Source of the DNA: Karalla daura
Taxonomy: Eukaryota > Chordata > Actinopteri > Chaetodontiformes > Leiognathidae
Direction of reading: 5' to 3'
DNA length: 64,000 nucleotides
NCBI GenBank assembly: GCA_029224185.1
Contig: CM055189.1
Coordinates: 26,099,957 to 26,163,956 of the forward strand
The position numbers and the translations under genes are program-made. The notes below the pieces were generated by a model. The model made no database searches, was not told the origin of the DNA, and saw nothing but the letters and a program-made list of their open reading frames with translations. The stretch's first letter is position 1. Each line of letters starts with the position of its first letter. This document shows positions 12,501 through 23,000 of this stretch, in pieces.

Positions 12501-13169
12501 ATGAATTGTTAGTATATGAGTAGTAGTGCTCATTATCATCACTTATTTACAGTACAGTCCTTTTATAAGGCTGATTGAGATTTGTTTTATTCATGCAGTG
12601 CAATAGAATATAGCAAGAACAATACATTTAGATTCATTTTATGGTTAGGTCTTTTTTTTTGATGAACAAAGCAACATGTAGCTCTTGCTGTGCCTCAATG
12701 CCATAAAATGTACTTTACATCACTGCTGGTACAGTTATACATAGCTAAATAAATGTCCTCAGAGTGATGTAATCCCTTTGTGATCTTTTCTACCTGTGGG
12801 TTGACAGATATTATTTCAAAGGTTTGAAAAGAGGGTGGAAAAGCTTTCCTGTAATTATTGTTCAAAAACCATCACCGTCTGCCATACACTTTCTCCTGAA
12901 TCTTTTCTAATCTCTCTGCATAAATTTTAAGGAAAGTAAAGTAATAATCCCACTTGATATGATTGCTTGTGCTTCATTCATTACCCGTGAGTGCATCACA
13001 CACAGCAGTTTACCATGAGCGGCCTCAAAAGATGTTCTGTAATCTGTAATCTTGGCTCTGTCCCATCAAATTGATTAGATCTGTGAGTTGTCGTAATTTG
13101 CTCATTTCACTTACCTGAGCCAAACAAGCAAATCAGCAGAAGCGCAATTGGCCATCCAGGTAGATACAT
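6589..13169 (-). CDS. ICAM-like immunoglobulin-superfamily adhesion protein (6 exons read)
   Basis: Exons on the minus strand: 13115-13169 (ATG and signal peptide MYLPGWPIALLLICLFGS), 11651-11699 (DEDGCALMLSPSSVVVR), 9448-9523 (FGDPVTVNC...VLGWEVPM), 7917-8055 (PTPKPTSDRF...CQIDLPFVVYK), 7487-7831 (PPDNVSISFVNRTGPMSEG...) and 6589-6819 (GPQLICPARLQVKEGEG...). All junctions keep frame: 298 codons plus 1 nt. Order: signal peptide; ICAM-type domain 1 with the CxLxLxPxxVVVRFGDPVxVNC pattern and the later WxIxPxCF; domain 2 with YTLQC...YWCEAKLDLG; domain 3 with GLSCEVRGNPQPLVTWFKDG. These are classic ICAM features, so the product should be a cell-surface or secreted leukocyte adhesion ligand. The end after 6589 is unresolved: the best next acceptor (exon from about 6550) adds 13 residues and stops, with no membrane segment. 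Icam-family membership is confident; the paralogue is not assignable. Confidence 0.75.
9296..9415 (+). repeat. Degenerate fish repeat copy (LINE/SINE tail type), in ICAM intron
   Basis: The segment 'agaaactcaaac...ggccaagaccggga...gaccttcatgttgtgagccaacag...ccgccatg' matches the remembered consensus of a very common fish repeat ('actccacacagaaaggccc...ggaccttcttgctgtgaggcgacagtgc...'). A second copy is at 18045-18182. Divergence is high. Confidence 0.55.
9800..11295 (+). mobile_element. RTE-type non-LTR retrotransposon relic (reverse transcriptase region)
   Basis: Translated in shifting + frames, this reads as a decayed copy of an abundant fish RT-encoding element: PPDEIPVEMLKALDVEGLSW, then GDITLLSLPGKVYSKVLEKR and RPIARPQIK, then YFADLEKAYNQIPW, FADDVVLIG (the YxDD-like FADD active-site motif) and, near the 3' end, QVAEMGFLHRADGVSFRDRV with RSSVIQQ. 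Several in-frame stops and frameshifts break it; the 3' end finishes in a gatggatgga tail at about 11290. It lies antisense inside the second intron of the ICAM-like gene. RTE clade assignment is from memory of similar fish sequences. Confidence 0.8.
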
Positions 13170-13319
13170 TCTTGTTCTCCTCCAGATACTTGCTGCTGAC
13201 ACCTCTCTCAAATGCCAGATACTGGCTGTGTGATACGGAGACCTCTGAGAGGTCTGTTTTAATGATTGTGGGTGGTTTATGTATGTGCATGGGTGGGTGG
13301 CCCTCTGAGCATGTGTGTG

Positions 13320-13478
13320 TGCATGTGTGCGTGCATGCATAAGAGAGAGAGAAAGAGAGAGAGTGGGAGAGAGATTGGGTGTTGTCTGTTGGTATATCAT
13401 GAGAGGAAGGAAGGGAGGGTCAAGAGTGTAGTGTGGTAGCACGGAGGCCAAGAATGAGTAGGCAGTGTGTGTGGGTGT

Positions 13479-13559
<81 letters not shown>

Positions 13560-13614
13560 AGTGTGTGTGTGTGTGTGTCTGTGTGTGTGTGTGTCTGTGT
13601 GTCTGTGTTTGTGT
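13320..13614. repeat. (TG/CA)n microsatellite with flanking purine-rich tract
   Basis: An alternating TG run dominates 13465-13614, with its longest pure stretch of roughly 75 bp at about 13481-13557. A GAGA-rich tract lies at about 13340-13374. On the minus strand this sits about 150-450 bp upstream of the ICAM-like start codon. Open frames across it are artefacts of the dinucleotide repeat. Confidence 0.95.
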
Positions 13615-14801
13615 ATGCTTGTGAGCAATTGTTCAGAAAACAAAAGGATGCTCAGTGATAATGTAACAGGAAACTCTGTATTATCAATGTAACATTTTAA
13701 TCATTTTGTTACATTCTTTCCCCCCTAATCGCCACGTCAATCCACTCAGGCCCAGGCCAAACCCAGACTTCTGGTTGCCTTTTCAATCTCCTTGATTCTT
13801 TTAATCTCATGCAGTCTGTTTACAAGGCAAAAAATGAAAAAAGTTACATTTTGGATATTGTGTTGTCATATGGATTACTGTACAGATAACCAAAATCTGT
13901 CACATACCCTTATATTAGATTATATTATTACTATTTTATTTTTTAAGAAAAGAACAGTTCTACAAATGAAGTCATACAGGAAAAGGATCCCGGCCGACAG
14001 GGGAATTTATTGTATTGTGGTTGACACTAACAGTTCCAACAATACTCTCTTTACATAAAATATCTACAGCAATTCCAACCCCAATTCCACATTGATCGGA
14101 TAACATATTTTTCCATTTTCTTGAGACATTGCGCAATATATCTATATCCATTCGTTTTCTATCTGACTGTTTTCCCTTTATCATTTACCATGATATTCTT
14201 TATAATTTTCCACCAAAATCTGACCATCGAACTGTTTTTTTACTCATTGCCTTTTTATTCACTGCCTAACTGCCTGCACGCTTCTTTCGAAGACTCTTGT
14301 ATTCTCTGGATGATTTGCCGACTTCACTGTGGATGTCTACTTTACTTTACGTTTAATTCAGTTTACAATGAGATTTTGATCTTCTGTTGCTCCCATGACT
14401 TTAAAGCAGATGTGCATGTAGACAGGTGGAAAGAAAGTGGTAATAGAACAAATTCTAAATGCTCACAAACTCTGGGGTCTTTTTAATGTATTTGACTATT
14501 TTGTGAATCCTTGTGATGCTGTCTGTATGGAGCCTCTTCCCTCTCTGTGCAAGGATTTTCTTCAGTTCTTTACTTGAAAGATTTCTGCTCTTAGGTCCCC
14601 GCTTCCTCATTCTGCTCAGGACAAAGGTTATTATTGCTAACAAAAACGAACAAAACGAAGAAAACTATATAAAAATCATGAAAAGATCATATGATAACTA
14701 TATCACTCAAGCAATTTTACGTGAGCTGAAGGCACCATACGAACCTTCACGGTTTAGCAACAAAAGTTGGAAGAAAATGGTAGAGTCCCGTATGAGATTT
14801 C

Positions 14802-14954
14802 TTTGAGTACGACAGCAAGGAAGATAAACGCAAGTGCCTTGTAATGGAAACAGGTGACAAAGTATGTGGAATACTTCTCAAAGGAAAACACCCCATTAGT
14901 CTGAAAGTCCATTTGACAAGCTCGCACAAGATTCTAAGACGATCTGACAACTAA
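14802..14954 (+). pseudogene. BED-type zinc finger fragment (hAT/ZBED transposase relic)
   Basis: One frame reads FEYDSKEDKRKCLVMETG, then DKVCGILLKGKHPISLK, then VHLTSSHKILRRSDN and stop. This is the BED zinc-finger layout: aromatic start, Cys, second Cys-Gly, GK.P..LK, then His-x4-His. Only the finger is present, with no catalytic RNase-H-like domain or hAT dimerisation region nearby. The upstream frame breaks just before it (MRFL stop), so it is a remnant of a domesticated or transposase gene rather than a working one. About 50 codons. Confidence 0.65.
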
Positions 14955-15486
14955 GCCAAGGCACAGGTGAAGTTATATACTAGACTGTTTGGCTTAGTTG
15001 CCACCGGATTGGACAGACAGGACAGACAGGCAGAACTGAGAGAAGATTGGAGAACAGAAACCAAGGGCGTGTCCAGAAAAGAAGGGAGAAAAGAACATAA
15101 AAACAAGGAAAACAACATGATTATGACAAACCTACCTCATGAAGGTGACTTATGACAACCCACATGTGCACTCTGGCCTCCTGGTCCAACTGCACCAGCA
15201 GGAGCCAGTCCTCCCTGACCTCCAGTTCCAAGGAGCCGGTGAAGCGCTCCTCAATGGCCAGCAGGTATGCTACTCCACCATCCCCTCTGCCAGCGCAGAT
15301 AGCCTCAGAGAGGTTGCCAGGCTATCCTGCATGGGTCCACCATAGGTCGAGAGCAGTGCCACCCTGCATGACTTGTCAGTCAGCAGAGGCTGTTAGCAAA
15401 GTACAGCCTGCCACTGTAGCAGAGACCACAGGGTAGGCCCAGGGAGGTCCAGCCTCTGCATTTGCAATATGCAATGCCCATTTAAA

Positions 15487-15494
15487 AAAATACA

Positions 15495-15524
<30 letters not shown>
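15487..15524. repeat. (AT)n and T-rich simple repeat
   Basis: Runs of A, then alternating TA, then T. A similar (TA)n tract is at about 40319-40348 in the SOUL-gene intron. Confidence 0.85.
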
Positions 15525-15525
<1 letters not shown>

Positions 15526-17858
15526 GTGCAATGCCTCAACACTGCACTGGTTAACTCTTGTTCATTATTCATATATCCTGTTTTGACCAGCAACCCTTAG
15601 CACTGATGTAGCAACTGCTAAGCAACCCCAATGAAAAATCCTAGTGCCGCCGCTGCAAATCAACCATATGTGCTACAGCTTTGGAACTTTCATTCCACCT
15701 AAATTTGCCCACCGTGACCTATTCCGCACAGCAGCTATGATAAACAGGTTAAAATGCTAGGCTCTTTTTTAAGGTTTTCACACCTCATGTTAATCTACAG
15801 GCTGTGTCAATTCAGGAAGCTCCGGCAAATTTAAGCAAGCATAGATTCTCCTCATCCTTGAGAATTTCTACAACACAACTTGAGCGGGCCACATTTAGAA
15901 AATACCAGAGGGGAACCTTAAGGGCCTTCTACACCTTCAGAGAAGGCCTTTAAAAATTCTGAATTTATACTATTGAATAATGATGTTGATATATTTTTAG
16001 AAAATCCATCCGGTTTGATACTAAACATTCAATACATTTTCTCTCATCTACGTTCTAAAGTTAAGTTTACTGTCAAGTTCACATCAGCATTGAAAGTGTT
16101 ACTGTCCTGAAACATGTTATCCAATCAGAGTAGTCCATCTTTTCAGAAGCCCAGTTAGCTGGCTTATTGATTGGTTAGGACTTCACGAATCTCGGGGAAA
16201 ACCAAGCTATGTGATTTGGTATAAAGAGTGATGGGAGAATTGAATTGCAGTTTGTTTTAAGTGGATGGGAGAAAAACAAATGATTGCAGGCCTCCCTGAA
16301 GTCCTAACAACAGAGACCCATTTTATTCCCTGTAGAGAATTAAGAAGGTGTTGTTGTGGAACCTATGAAAACTGTGACTTTTCTTTGATATCTGTATTCA
16401 TTGCTTCATGCTTAATTGTGCATGGAGAGGTACTTGCACTTCACTACAACTTAAAAAAATAATCTTTCTGTAGTCTTTGTGTAACTTTTGGTATATAGTG
16501 CATTTGAAATTCGATTGTTGTTTGATGAAGCCCATGAATTCATTTGTCAGTGTGTGTATGGTTTGGGTTGAAGGCCTAGGCATAGGGCTCACAGCTCGCC
16601 ACTGGAAAATACAGACCTCAAAATTCCAAATTTTTCAAAGATTTGTCACGAAAACCAATGCCCCCAGAGTGCAGGAAGAGGTAGTGCTGTTGCATCCAGC
16701 TTAACGAAAGTCTCCCACTGGACTGTCGATGTGTTTGTCGCATTTTCACCGGGGTTTCTAGAAAATCAGTAAAAAGTCCTCCAGAATGAAATAAACTATC
16801 CCACCTGTAATGGAAAATTCATTAACTTGGCTTGCCTATAATGATCGCTTTCTGTGTCTATGGGTGGCTCCACAACACTAAATGTCCCACAAGAGACCGG
16901 TATGCAACTTCACTTCACAGGGTCACTATCTGCTCCATTAAGAAAAATATATTGATTTGTTTCTTTTCACTATACTCTGCCATCTAAACCTACGTAAAGT
17001 CAAAACATAAGCAAAGGAGGTTGTATGTTTGCCTTTGCGATGAAGTTATTGATGGCGTTCAACATTACTGCCTTGGTTGGTTTTAGGAACTTTTAAGTTG
17101 TAGAAATACCATCTCAGGCCTTGTGAAATGTATTTTTGTGTTTTATTTTAAACTACTGCTAACTGCTGTCCAGTGTTGATTTCTTCATGCTTGCTTTGTA
17201 CTTTCTGGATCCAGTGTTTTTCTCATAGGGGGCTTTCAACAGTGGCTATTAAGACGAGCCCTTACAGGAGTGCACCGTGGCTTTATGGCTGCGGGCTGAG
17301 GTTGGATTCTTTTGTCTTTAACTTGCAAACCACTTTGAGTTGCATTTTAATACATAAAAGATGTTTGAGGAGAATCAACCTGTTCTATTCTCCAACTATA
17401 CAACTATACTTCCGTTTCCCCTGCTGCTTTCAAGACTAGTAAACTTCCTGTTGGAGTTATTGAAACCGAAACTAATTCTGTCCCCCTCTCTCTCTGTCTG
17501 CGCCACTTATGTTTCTCCAGACTCCAGCTCTTCCTACGCTTTAAACTGGGTAAGTCTGCTTTATTAACTAATTGAGGCAGTTCAGGCAGGAGGCAGGGAC
17601 TGTGCTACCACTGTAGTTGGTCTATACGTGCATGTTGTTGTGTCGTGTAGACATCAATTCTTTCCATCTCTTGTTCATCTCTTTGTTCTCTGTGAAAATA
17701 ACTTCATCTAGATCCCTTTAAGTTTAAAGGATTTCATCAGGATCAAGTGAAGTTTCTGAGTTGCCAGGTTATAGGGAATTCTCCCTCAGTATTTATCTTT
17801 ACAGGGGCAGTACACATTAGTTGCTGCTTGCAGTAACTGAAGCAAATATAAGTTACAT

Positions 17859-17884
17859 ACACACTAACTTTAGCGTTAGTGTGT
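17859..17884. repeat. Small hairpin, 10-bp perfect arms
   Basis: The arm acacactaac (17859-17868) is complementary to gttagtgtgt (17875-17884), with a 6-nt loop. No tail of T residues or neighbouring gene gives it a role. Confidence 0.6.
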
Positions 17885-18044
17885 GTACAGTATATGTATC
17901 TGTGTACCTATATATGTATATATAGAGAGAGAACCCATAACTTAGTTCACTCAATATCTTGCGATGGTATATGATATATGATAGCTCCCATATTGCAGAA
18001 AAGCTCATCGCAAGTCCACACATCATCGCAACTGCAAACAGGAA

Positions 18045-18182
18045 ACTGTACACCAGTTCCTGGAAAACCCATGTAAAAGTGCACACAAAAAGACCCTTCA
18101 GCCAATTTGGATATGAACCTCAAACCTTCTTGCTGTGAGGCAACAGCACTGACCAGCACCAGCATCCACCCTGTGCCTCCAA
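18045..18182 (+). repeat. Degenerate fish repeat copy (LINE/SINE tail type)
   Basis: Contains 'gtgcacacaaaaagaccc...tatgaacctcaaaccttcttgctgtgaggcaacagcactgacc...cctgtgcc'. It is the same repeat family as 9296-9415 and in the same orientation, less diverged here. Confidence 0.65.
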
Positions 18183-18272
18183 AAGCCAATTTATGCATTG
18201 TTGAAACATTCCTCTATACTAGAGGCTGGCCTAGAAAATAATTTCCTCCCTTGACCTGTTCTGTGAAAAGAG

Positions 18273-18808
18273 ATGCTGATTCCACAGCTTCTTCTTGAGA
18301 CTCTGGAGAAGCTACTCAGTGATGAGCTCAAGAAGTTCAAGTGGTACCTTACCATGAATATTGTGGACAGCTGCAGCCCAATACATAGGAGCCATCTGGA
18401 GAAACCATCCCGGACAGACACTGTAACCACAATGATTGACAGCTATGGGGAGGCATTAGCTGTGGAAGTCACATACACAATCTTGAGAAAGATGAACTTC
18501 AGAGCTGCTGCACAGGAGTTAGAGCAAGCATACAAAGGTACAGTATGTGCTATGAACAAAAATCAAAACAGATGATTTCATAGATTTGCTTTTTCAATGT
18601 GTTTTTGCTGATTCTCTGAGTCTCAACTCATACTTTTTCATCTGCAGAAGTGACAACCACAACTGCCTCCACGTCCTCCTCCACCTCCCCTTTGCCTGTG
18701 ACATCTCCTGCAGCTACCACTTCAATGACAGCTCAGCAAGGCAGTGTGATCATCGCCCCAACAGTTATGAGTGCCACCACGGGTGCATGGCATGTAAACA
18801 TAAGATGA
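18273..18808 (+). CDS. Pyrin-domain (PYD) only protein with Thr/Ser-rich tail, 2 exons
   Basis: Exon 1 18273-18537 and exon 2 18648-18808 (TGA) join in frame (phase 1) to give 141 aa. Residues 1-88 are a six-helix PYD: MLIPQLLLETLEKLLSDELK, then KFKWYL, a middle SHLEKPSRTDTVTTMIDSYG, and ending TILRKMNFRAAAQELEQAY. This is very close to PYDs of fish NLR and ASC-like proteins, which nucleate inflammasome filaments through PYD-PYD contacts in the cytosol. Exon 2 is low-complexity (TTTTASTSSSTS) followed by GSVIIAPTV, a linker often seen between PYD and FISNA/NACHT in fish NLRs. No NACHT or LRR is found downstream before the gpr108 promoter. It may be a PYD-only regulator, or the first two exons of a truncated NLR. 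ATG 18273 is chosen because it starts helix 1 directly. Confidence 0.75.
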
Positions 18809-18869
18809 TGAGATTCAAGTAGGTTAGATTGCTGTAATTTTATTTTAACAGGTCTCAGTAAAAAAAAAA

Positions 18870-19007
18870 ATCAATCAAGCAGCTGCAGTTCATCCAGATG
18901 CTGCTGTCAGAGTCCTGACCAACAACAAGAATATGGACCATATCACACCAGCCCCCTACACTGTTTTGATGATTCTATACCTTAAATAAAGATTGATTGA
19001 TTGATTA

Positions 19008-19046
<39 letters not shown>
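18870..19046 (+). repeat. L2-type LINE 3' fragment with (TTGA)n microsatellite tail
   Basis: Around 18880-18955 a frame reads like the end of an L2-type RT ORF (HPDAAVRVLT...MDHITPAP, compare QNAAARVLT..DHITPVL). It is followed by 'aataaagattgattgattga' and a TTGA/ATTGA tandem repeat up to about 19046. The fragment lies 3' of the PYD gene. Confidence 0.6.
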
Positions 19047-19047
<1 letters not shown>

Positions 19048-19359
19048 CATCATAATGTCCATTCAGGTCAAGGTGTATTCATGTAGACCTTGACAGTTGC
19101 CCACCCCCCACCCTCAGAGGAGTTGGTGAAAGCAATGGGTGAGCGTCTGGGCTGAGGTGATTCTAAGTTAATTCTAAGATTCTTTAGGGATGCATAAAAA
19201 ATACACATTACCACCAGTAATATTCTTACATCGTACGGTGGATGTTCACTCAACAAACGGAACATACACCAACACCCAATAAACCAAAAAATAAAAACAA
19301 TAAAACACCAACACCCAATATGACATATTAGTAACATGAGTCTCGAACATTAACATTTC

Positions 19360-20026
19360 AACGCTAGACGGCAGGCGACTGTCGTGAGTCAGGGCGACTC
19401 TCACCTCCAGACGCCAAAGTCGTCACAGCCTATATGACAACTTTGCGTCCTCGACAACCAAGCATTTGACGTGGACGAGGTTTAGCTCGAAAACTTTCAA
19501 CCGGAAGCTCACAGTGCGCCGCAAGTAACGCGAGGTGTATGCGGAAATGAAAAGCTCTGCTGTTTGAAGAACAATCGGCACGCGATCGCGTTCGGTTTCA
19601 TATACTGTAGGCCCGAGTCATTATTAACGGTGCCATCGTCTGTCTTGCTACCGTGGAGCTTGAGGCACATGATCACCGTCTTCGTCGTGTCAGTAGCAGT
19701 GAACCGGATGTAAGTGGCAGCGGATGACGTATGTCCACTGTTTTGTTCCTGAATTCAACACCAGGAAGTAAGAGTTTGCCGTCTGTGGAGTAACTATCGC
19801 CCTACGCTATGAAAGCACAACGCAATCTGCAAACGAACCGTTCTACTTCTTCCATTTGAGACTACGCGAGGTTATTGGCGAGTCGATTCGCCAAGTTTGA
19901 AAACTGATATTACGAAAACCCACCTCGTGCCCGGTAAGGATTGCTGGTTAGCTTGCTGTTTAGCCATCTGGAAAGATTGCTGCTTGCGAGCTTTAGCAGT
20001 GCCCCGCCGTCTGTCTTCACTTGGTG
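19360..20026 (+). promoter_or_regulatory. gpr108: CpG-rich promoter / 5' UTR of gpr108
   Basis: CG dinucleotides are conspicuously dense here compared with the AT-rich flanks (for example cgcgatcgcgttcgg, gtgcgccgcaagtaacgcg). A perfect ETS-type site CCGGAAG lies at about 19501, with further GGAA cores (aaccggatg, ccaggaag). No TATA box is obvious, so this looks like a housekeeping CpG-island promoter. The transcription start is not determinable by eye. Confidence 0.6.
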
Positions 20027-23000
20027 ATGGCTGTGGCACATAGAAGCTGTGTCGTGGCTGGATATACCATCCTACTGCTGTTGGCTGTGGGCAAAGCGAG
20101 GATACACAAGCTCACCCTCAAGGTAAGGTTTAGGTGTGGAGCCTGTGAGCTCTGTGTTAGCTTGGCAGCTAATTCAGAGCATTGTGCTGCTCAAGTCATA
20201 CAGACAGCATTTTATGAGCCAGCTAAATTGTTTTGAAACGGCGATGCCTAAATGGCGATGCCTAAAGTCTGTTATTCTTGTGACAATATGAAACTTGCTT
20301 TCAAGGTAAGCATCAATTCGATATCAGGATAATGATAACGTATGTTCGTGCGTGGGTGAACTGGTGATGTGTAACCTAGCACATGATGTCTTCACAGAAT
20401 GAAACTCGCTACGCCGTTGACCTCAACAATTTTGGTTTTTATGCTAACGGGACCCTGGACGTCAACTTGCATTCCCTGCGCATCCCAGAACAGCTGGTGA
20501 ACTACAACGAACACCCTGTAAGCCGCGCGCTGCCCGTGTGTGTGTGTGTGTGTGTGTGCGTGTGTACTGACTGGAGTTGCCTTGAGCTGTTGGTGCATTC
20601 GATCCCATTCAAAGGAGTTTTAAAGGGAAAGTAATGAGCGATCTCACAGGTGTCAATCACGTAACCACATGACATCTTTATCCACACTGATATCCAAATC
20701 TCCAAAACGCCCATTCAGTTATAGAAATAAGCCCAACTTGCGACATGCGTGAATACACTGGCTACCTTTTTACCTTAAGTATAAATGAATGAATAAAAAA
20801 TGCACCATGACTTTATGTCAAGGAGGTTAAATGCAAGATTTGACACACTGCTGAAACGTGCTTGAATTGACATTGTTGTCTTACATTTAGACTTGTAAAA
20901 TATTCATTTAATGCAAATATCAAGAAGCGTGTCAGTAAAAGCTGCTGAGGACTTGAGATGACAGCTGTTTTTTGTGAGTTTTTATGCACATTCTGTCTTG
21001 GCTTGTTTCAGATTTAGATTCAAATTGCCGTCTGTGGGTCAATCGAGGAAGCGGCAGAATCACGCAGAAGCGAAATAATCTAGCGTCTTTGATTGTTTTG
21101 CTTCCTGTTTTGTGTTAACAATTGGAGGTTGATACAGCAGTGAGGTATGCAGTGGGCAATACAATCTAAATCCAGAATGAACTCTTGAGATCTATCGGCC
21201 GTGACCAACCAACCTTGAATTGTGATCGTGAATGACATGCCTCTGGCCCCCCGACTGACATTTGGAACTCTCTTTAGGTTGGTTTCAGCCTCTCCAGGTC
21301 TCGTGTGAATGGAGTTTTATCCTACACCGTGAGTGCACTTGATCATAAATGTCTTTAATTTCATAAATGTTTGAATTGACGGCAGCATTACACTTCAGAG
21401 GCAGAAATCTGTCTCAGTCAATGCAGGGTGATGGGTTTGACTGACATATTGTATGTTCTCCAGGCCGAGGAACTTGAGACTTGTCCTCTCATTCCCCCGA
21501 AGATGGACAAAACTGAGCCTCTCATACTTTTCCTTTTTGATGTCAAAGCACTCAGGTGTGTACGTTTCTGCAGCAGTATGAAGAAGTGTGTCCCACTGTG
21601 TCCTTACAGACGAACAATTAACGTGTATAACGTGTGACTTGTTTGCGTAGTGTCACTGTTAAGGTTATGGGTGATCAAGACAACACTTTGATCGCCAAGC
21701 CAAAGGCTGAACTCCCCAAAAGTAAGTGCCATATTGCTGCGCATTTTGTTCCCCTTTAGTCATGTTGAAGCACTAGAATTTATTTTTGTGCATGGTGTGC
21801 CCCTTGCTTGTATGCTTCATTTAGATGAGAGAAAGACCAGAGAAGCGCCTGAATCCAAACCAGTGAAGGATGACGCGCAAGGGAATGGCAAAGATGCAGA
21901 AACCCCTGAAAACAATGATGGCAACAAATTGCCTGAGAGCCCGGAGAAAGATCAGACGGAGCAAATTTCGGTGCCTGGCGAAACTAATTTCCCGGTAAGT
22001 CGGTGTAAGTGAGTGCGAGTGTGCCTGAGCACACCCATGGTCGTGCGATGAATCTACTCTGCATCTGCTTCCAGTTGAAGCAGAACAGCCAGCTGACTCT
22101 TGCTTTGGACAAAGTGAACGGCTTCTACAACTTCAGTGTAAGTCCACTTTTCTGTCTTCTCCGTGGCTGCCTCATCAAACGTGTGTACGCCACAATTTCG
22201 TTTTTCAATGAAGTTAATACACATCCACCTATATTGGCATGAACTGGAGCGATCTCGGCTCTCGCCAGGTGTCACCTCATGTACATGAATATCAATCTAG
22301 CATGAGAACGAACATTGCATGGTCAGTGTCCGGTCATCCATATTTGGTAATGGTCGCGCAGTGCCTTTTCGGACAAAGAGGTTTATAGACTTTTAGTGAG
22401 GTTGCAGCACACATACGCACACGGGCATTGTGCGCAGTAATCCTCCTGTGGGTGCGCCACCCACACAAGTCGCAGGGGCGCGTTTCAGAATGGATCGGTG
22501 AGCAGTGAAGAGGAGGGGGGGGGGCGCTTGGCATGCCAAATCCCCATTTGCAGAAAAACTCACGACGGAGCGGGGGCAGCAATGACTTCTGATCATTTCA
22601 GGTCACCTTATCTGTCGCTGAAGTCGCAGTGGTGTCAACTAGTCGTGATGACATCACCACATCAACACCACTCGGTCGACCACTGAGCGACTCTTATCAG
22701 ACGTCTCTGTGATGTGCTGTAATTAAAAAGACGGACAAGCCTGGTCCTCACTTCCATCCTCAGCCGTTGAAGTTCGCGCTCTCGATTCCTCCTCAGGTGG
22801 CCGAGCAGGAGGCTTTCATTTTGATAGGGGGAAAAAAAACAAACAACTTTTTGACACCTGTCAGGGCATGTCAACGATTGCCTCTGAAGCTGAGTGGACA
22901 GCCTTACCGTTACTGTCCAACAACCGGGACACTGAATGTCGCATCACTGGTCGGGACGTTGCCCGAGCTTGTGCAGGAGGTTGGGAAGTTCCGACTAGAT

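Larger units (their letters stand above)
13170..18272. other. Intergenic region between ICAM-like gene and PYD gene
   Basis: Apart from the CA microsatellite, the BED-finger relic (14802-14954), an AT/T-rich tract at about 15487-15524, a 10-bp-arm hairpin (17859-17884) and a diverged repeat (18045-18182), I recognise no gene. Several 60-120 codon open frames occur but have no family signature and no splice structure. Confidence 0.5.

Noticed and set aside
13107..13692. Long open frames on both strands across the TG/CA repeat (His-Thr and Cys-Val runs)
   Set aside because: Translations of a dinucleotide repeat. Only the last few codons on the minus strand (signal peptide, 13115-13169) are real.
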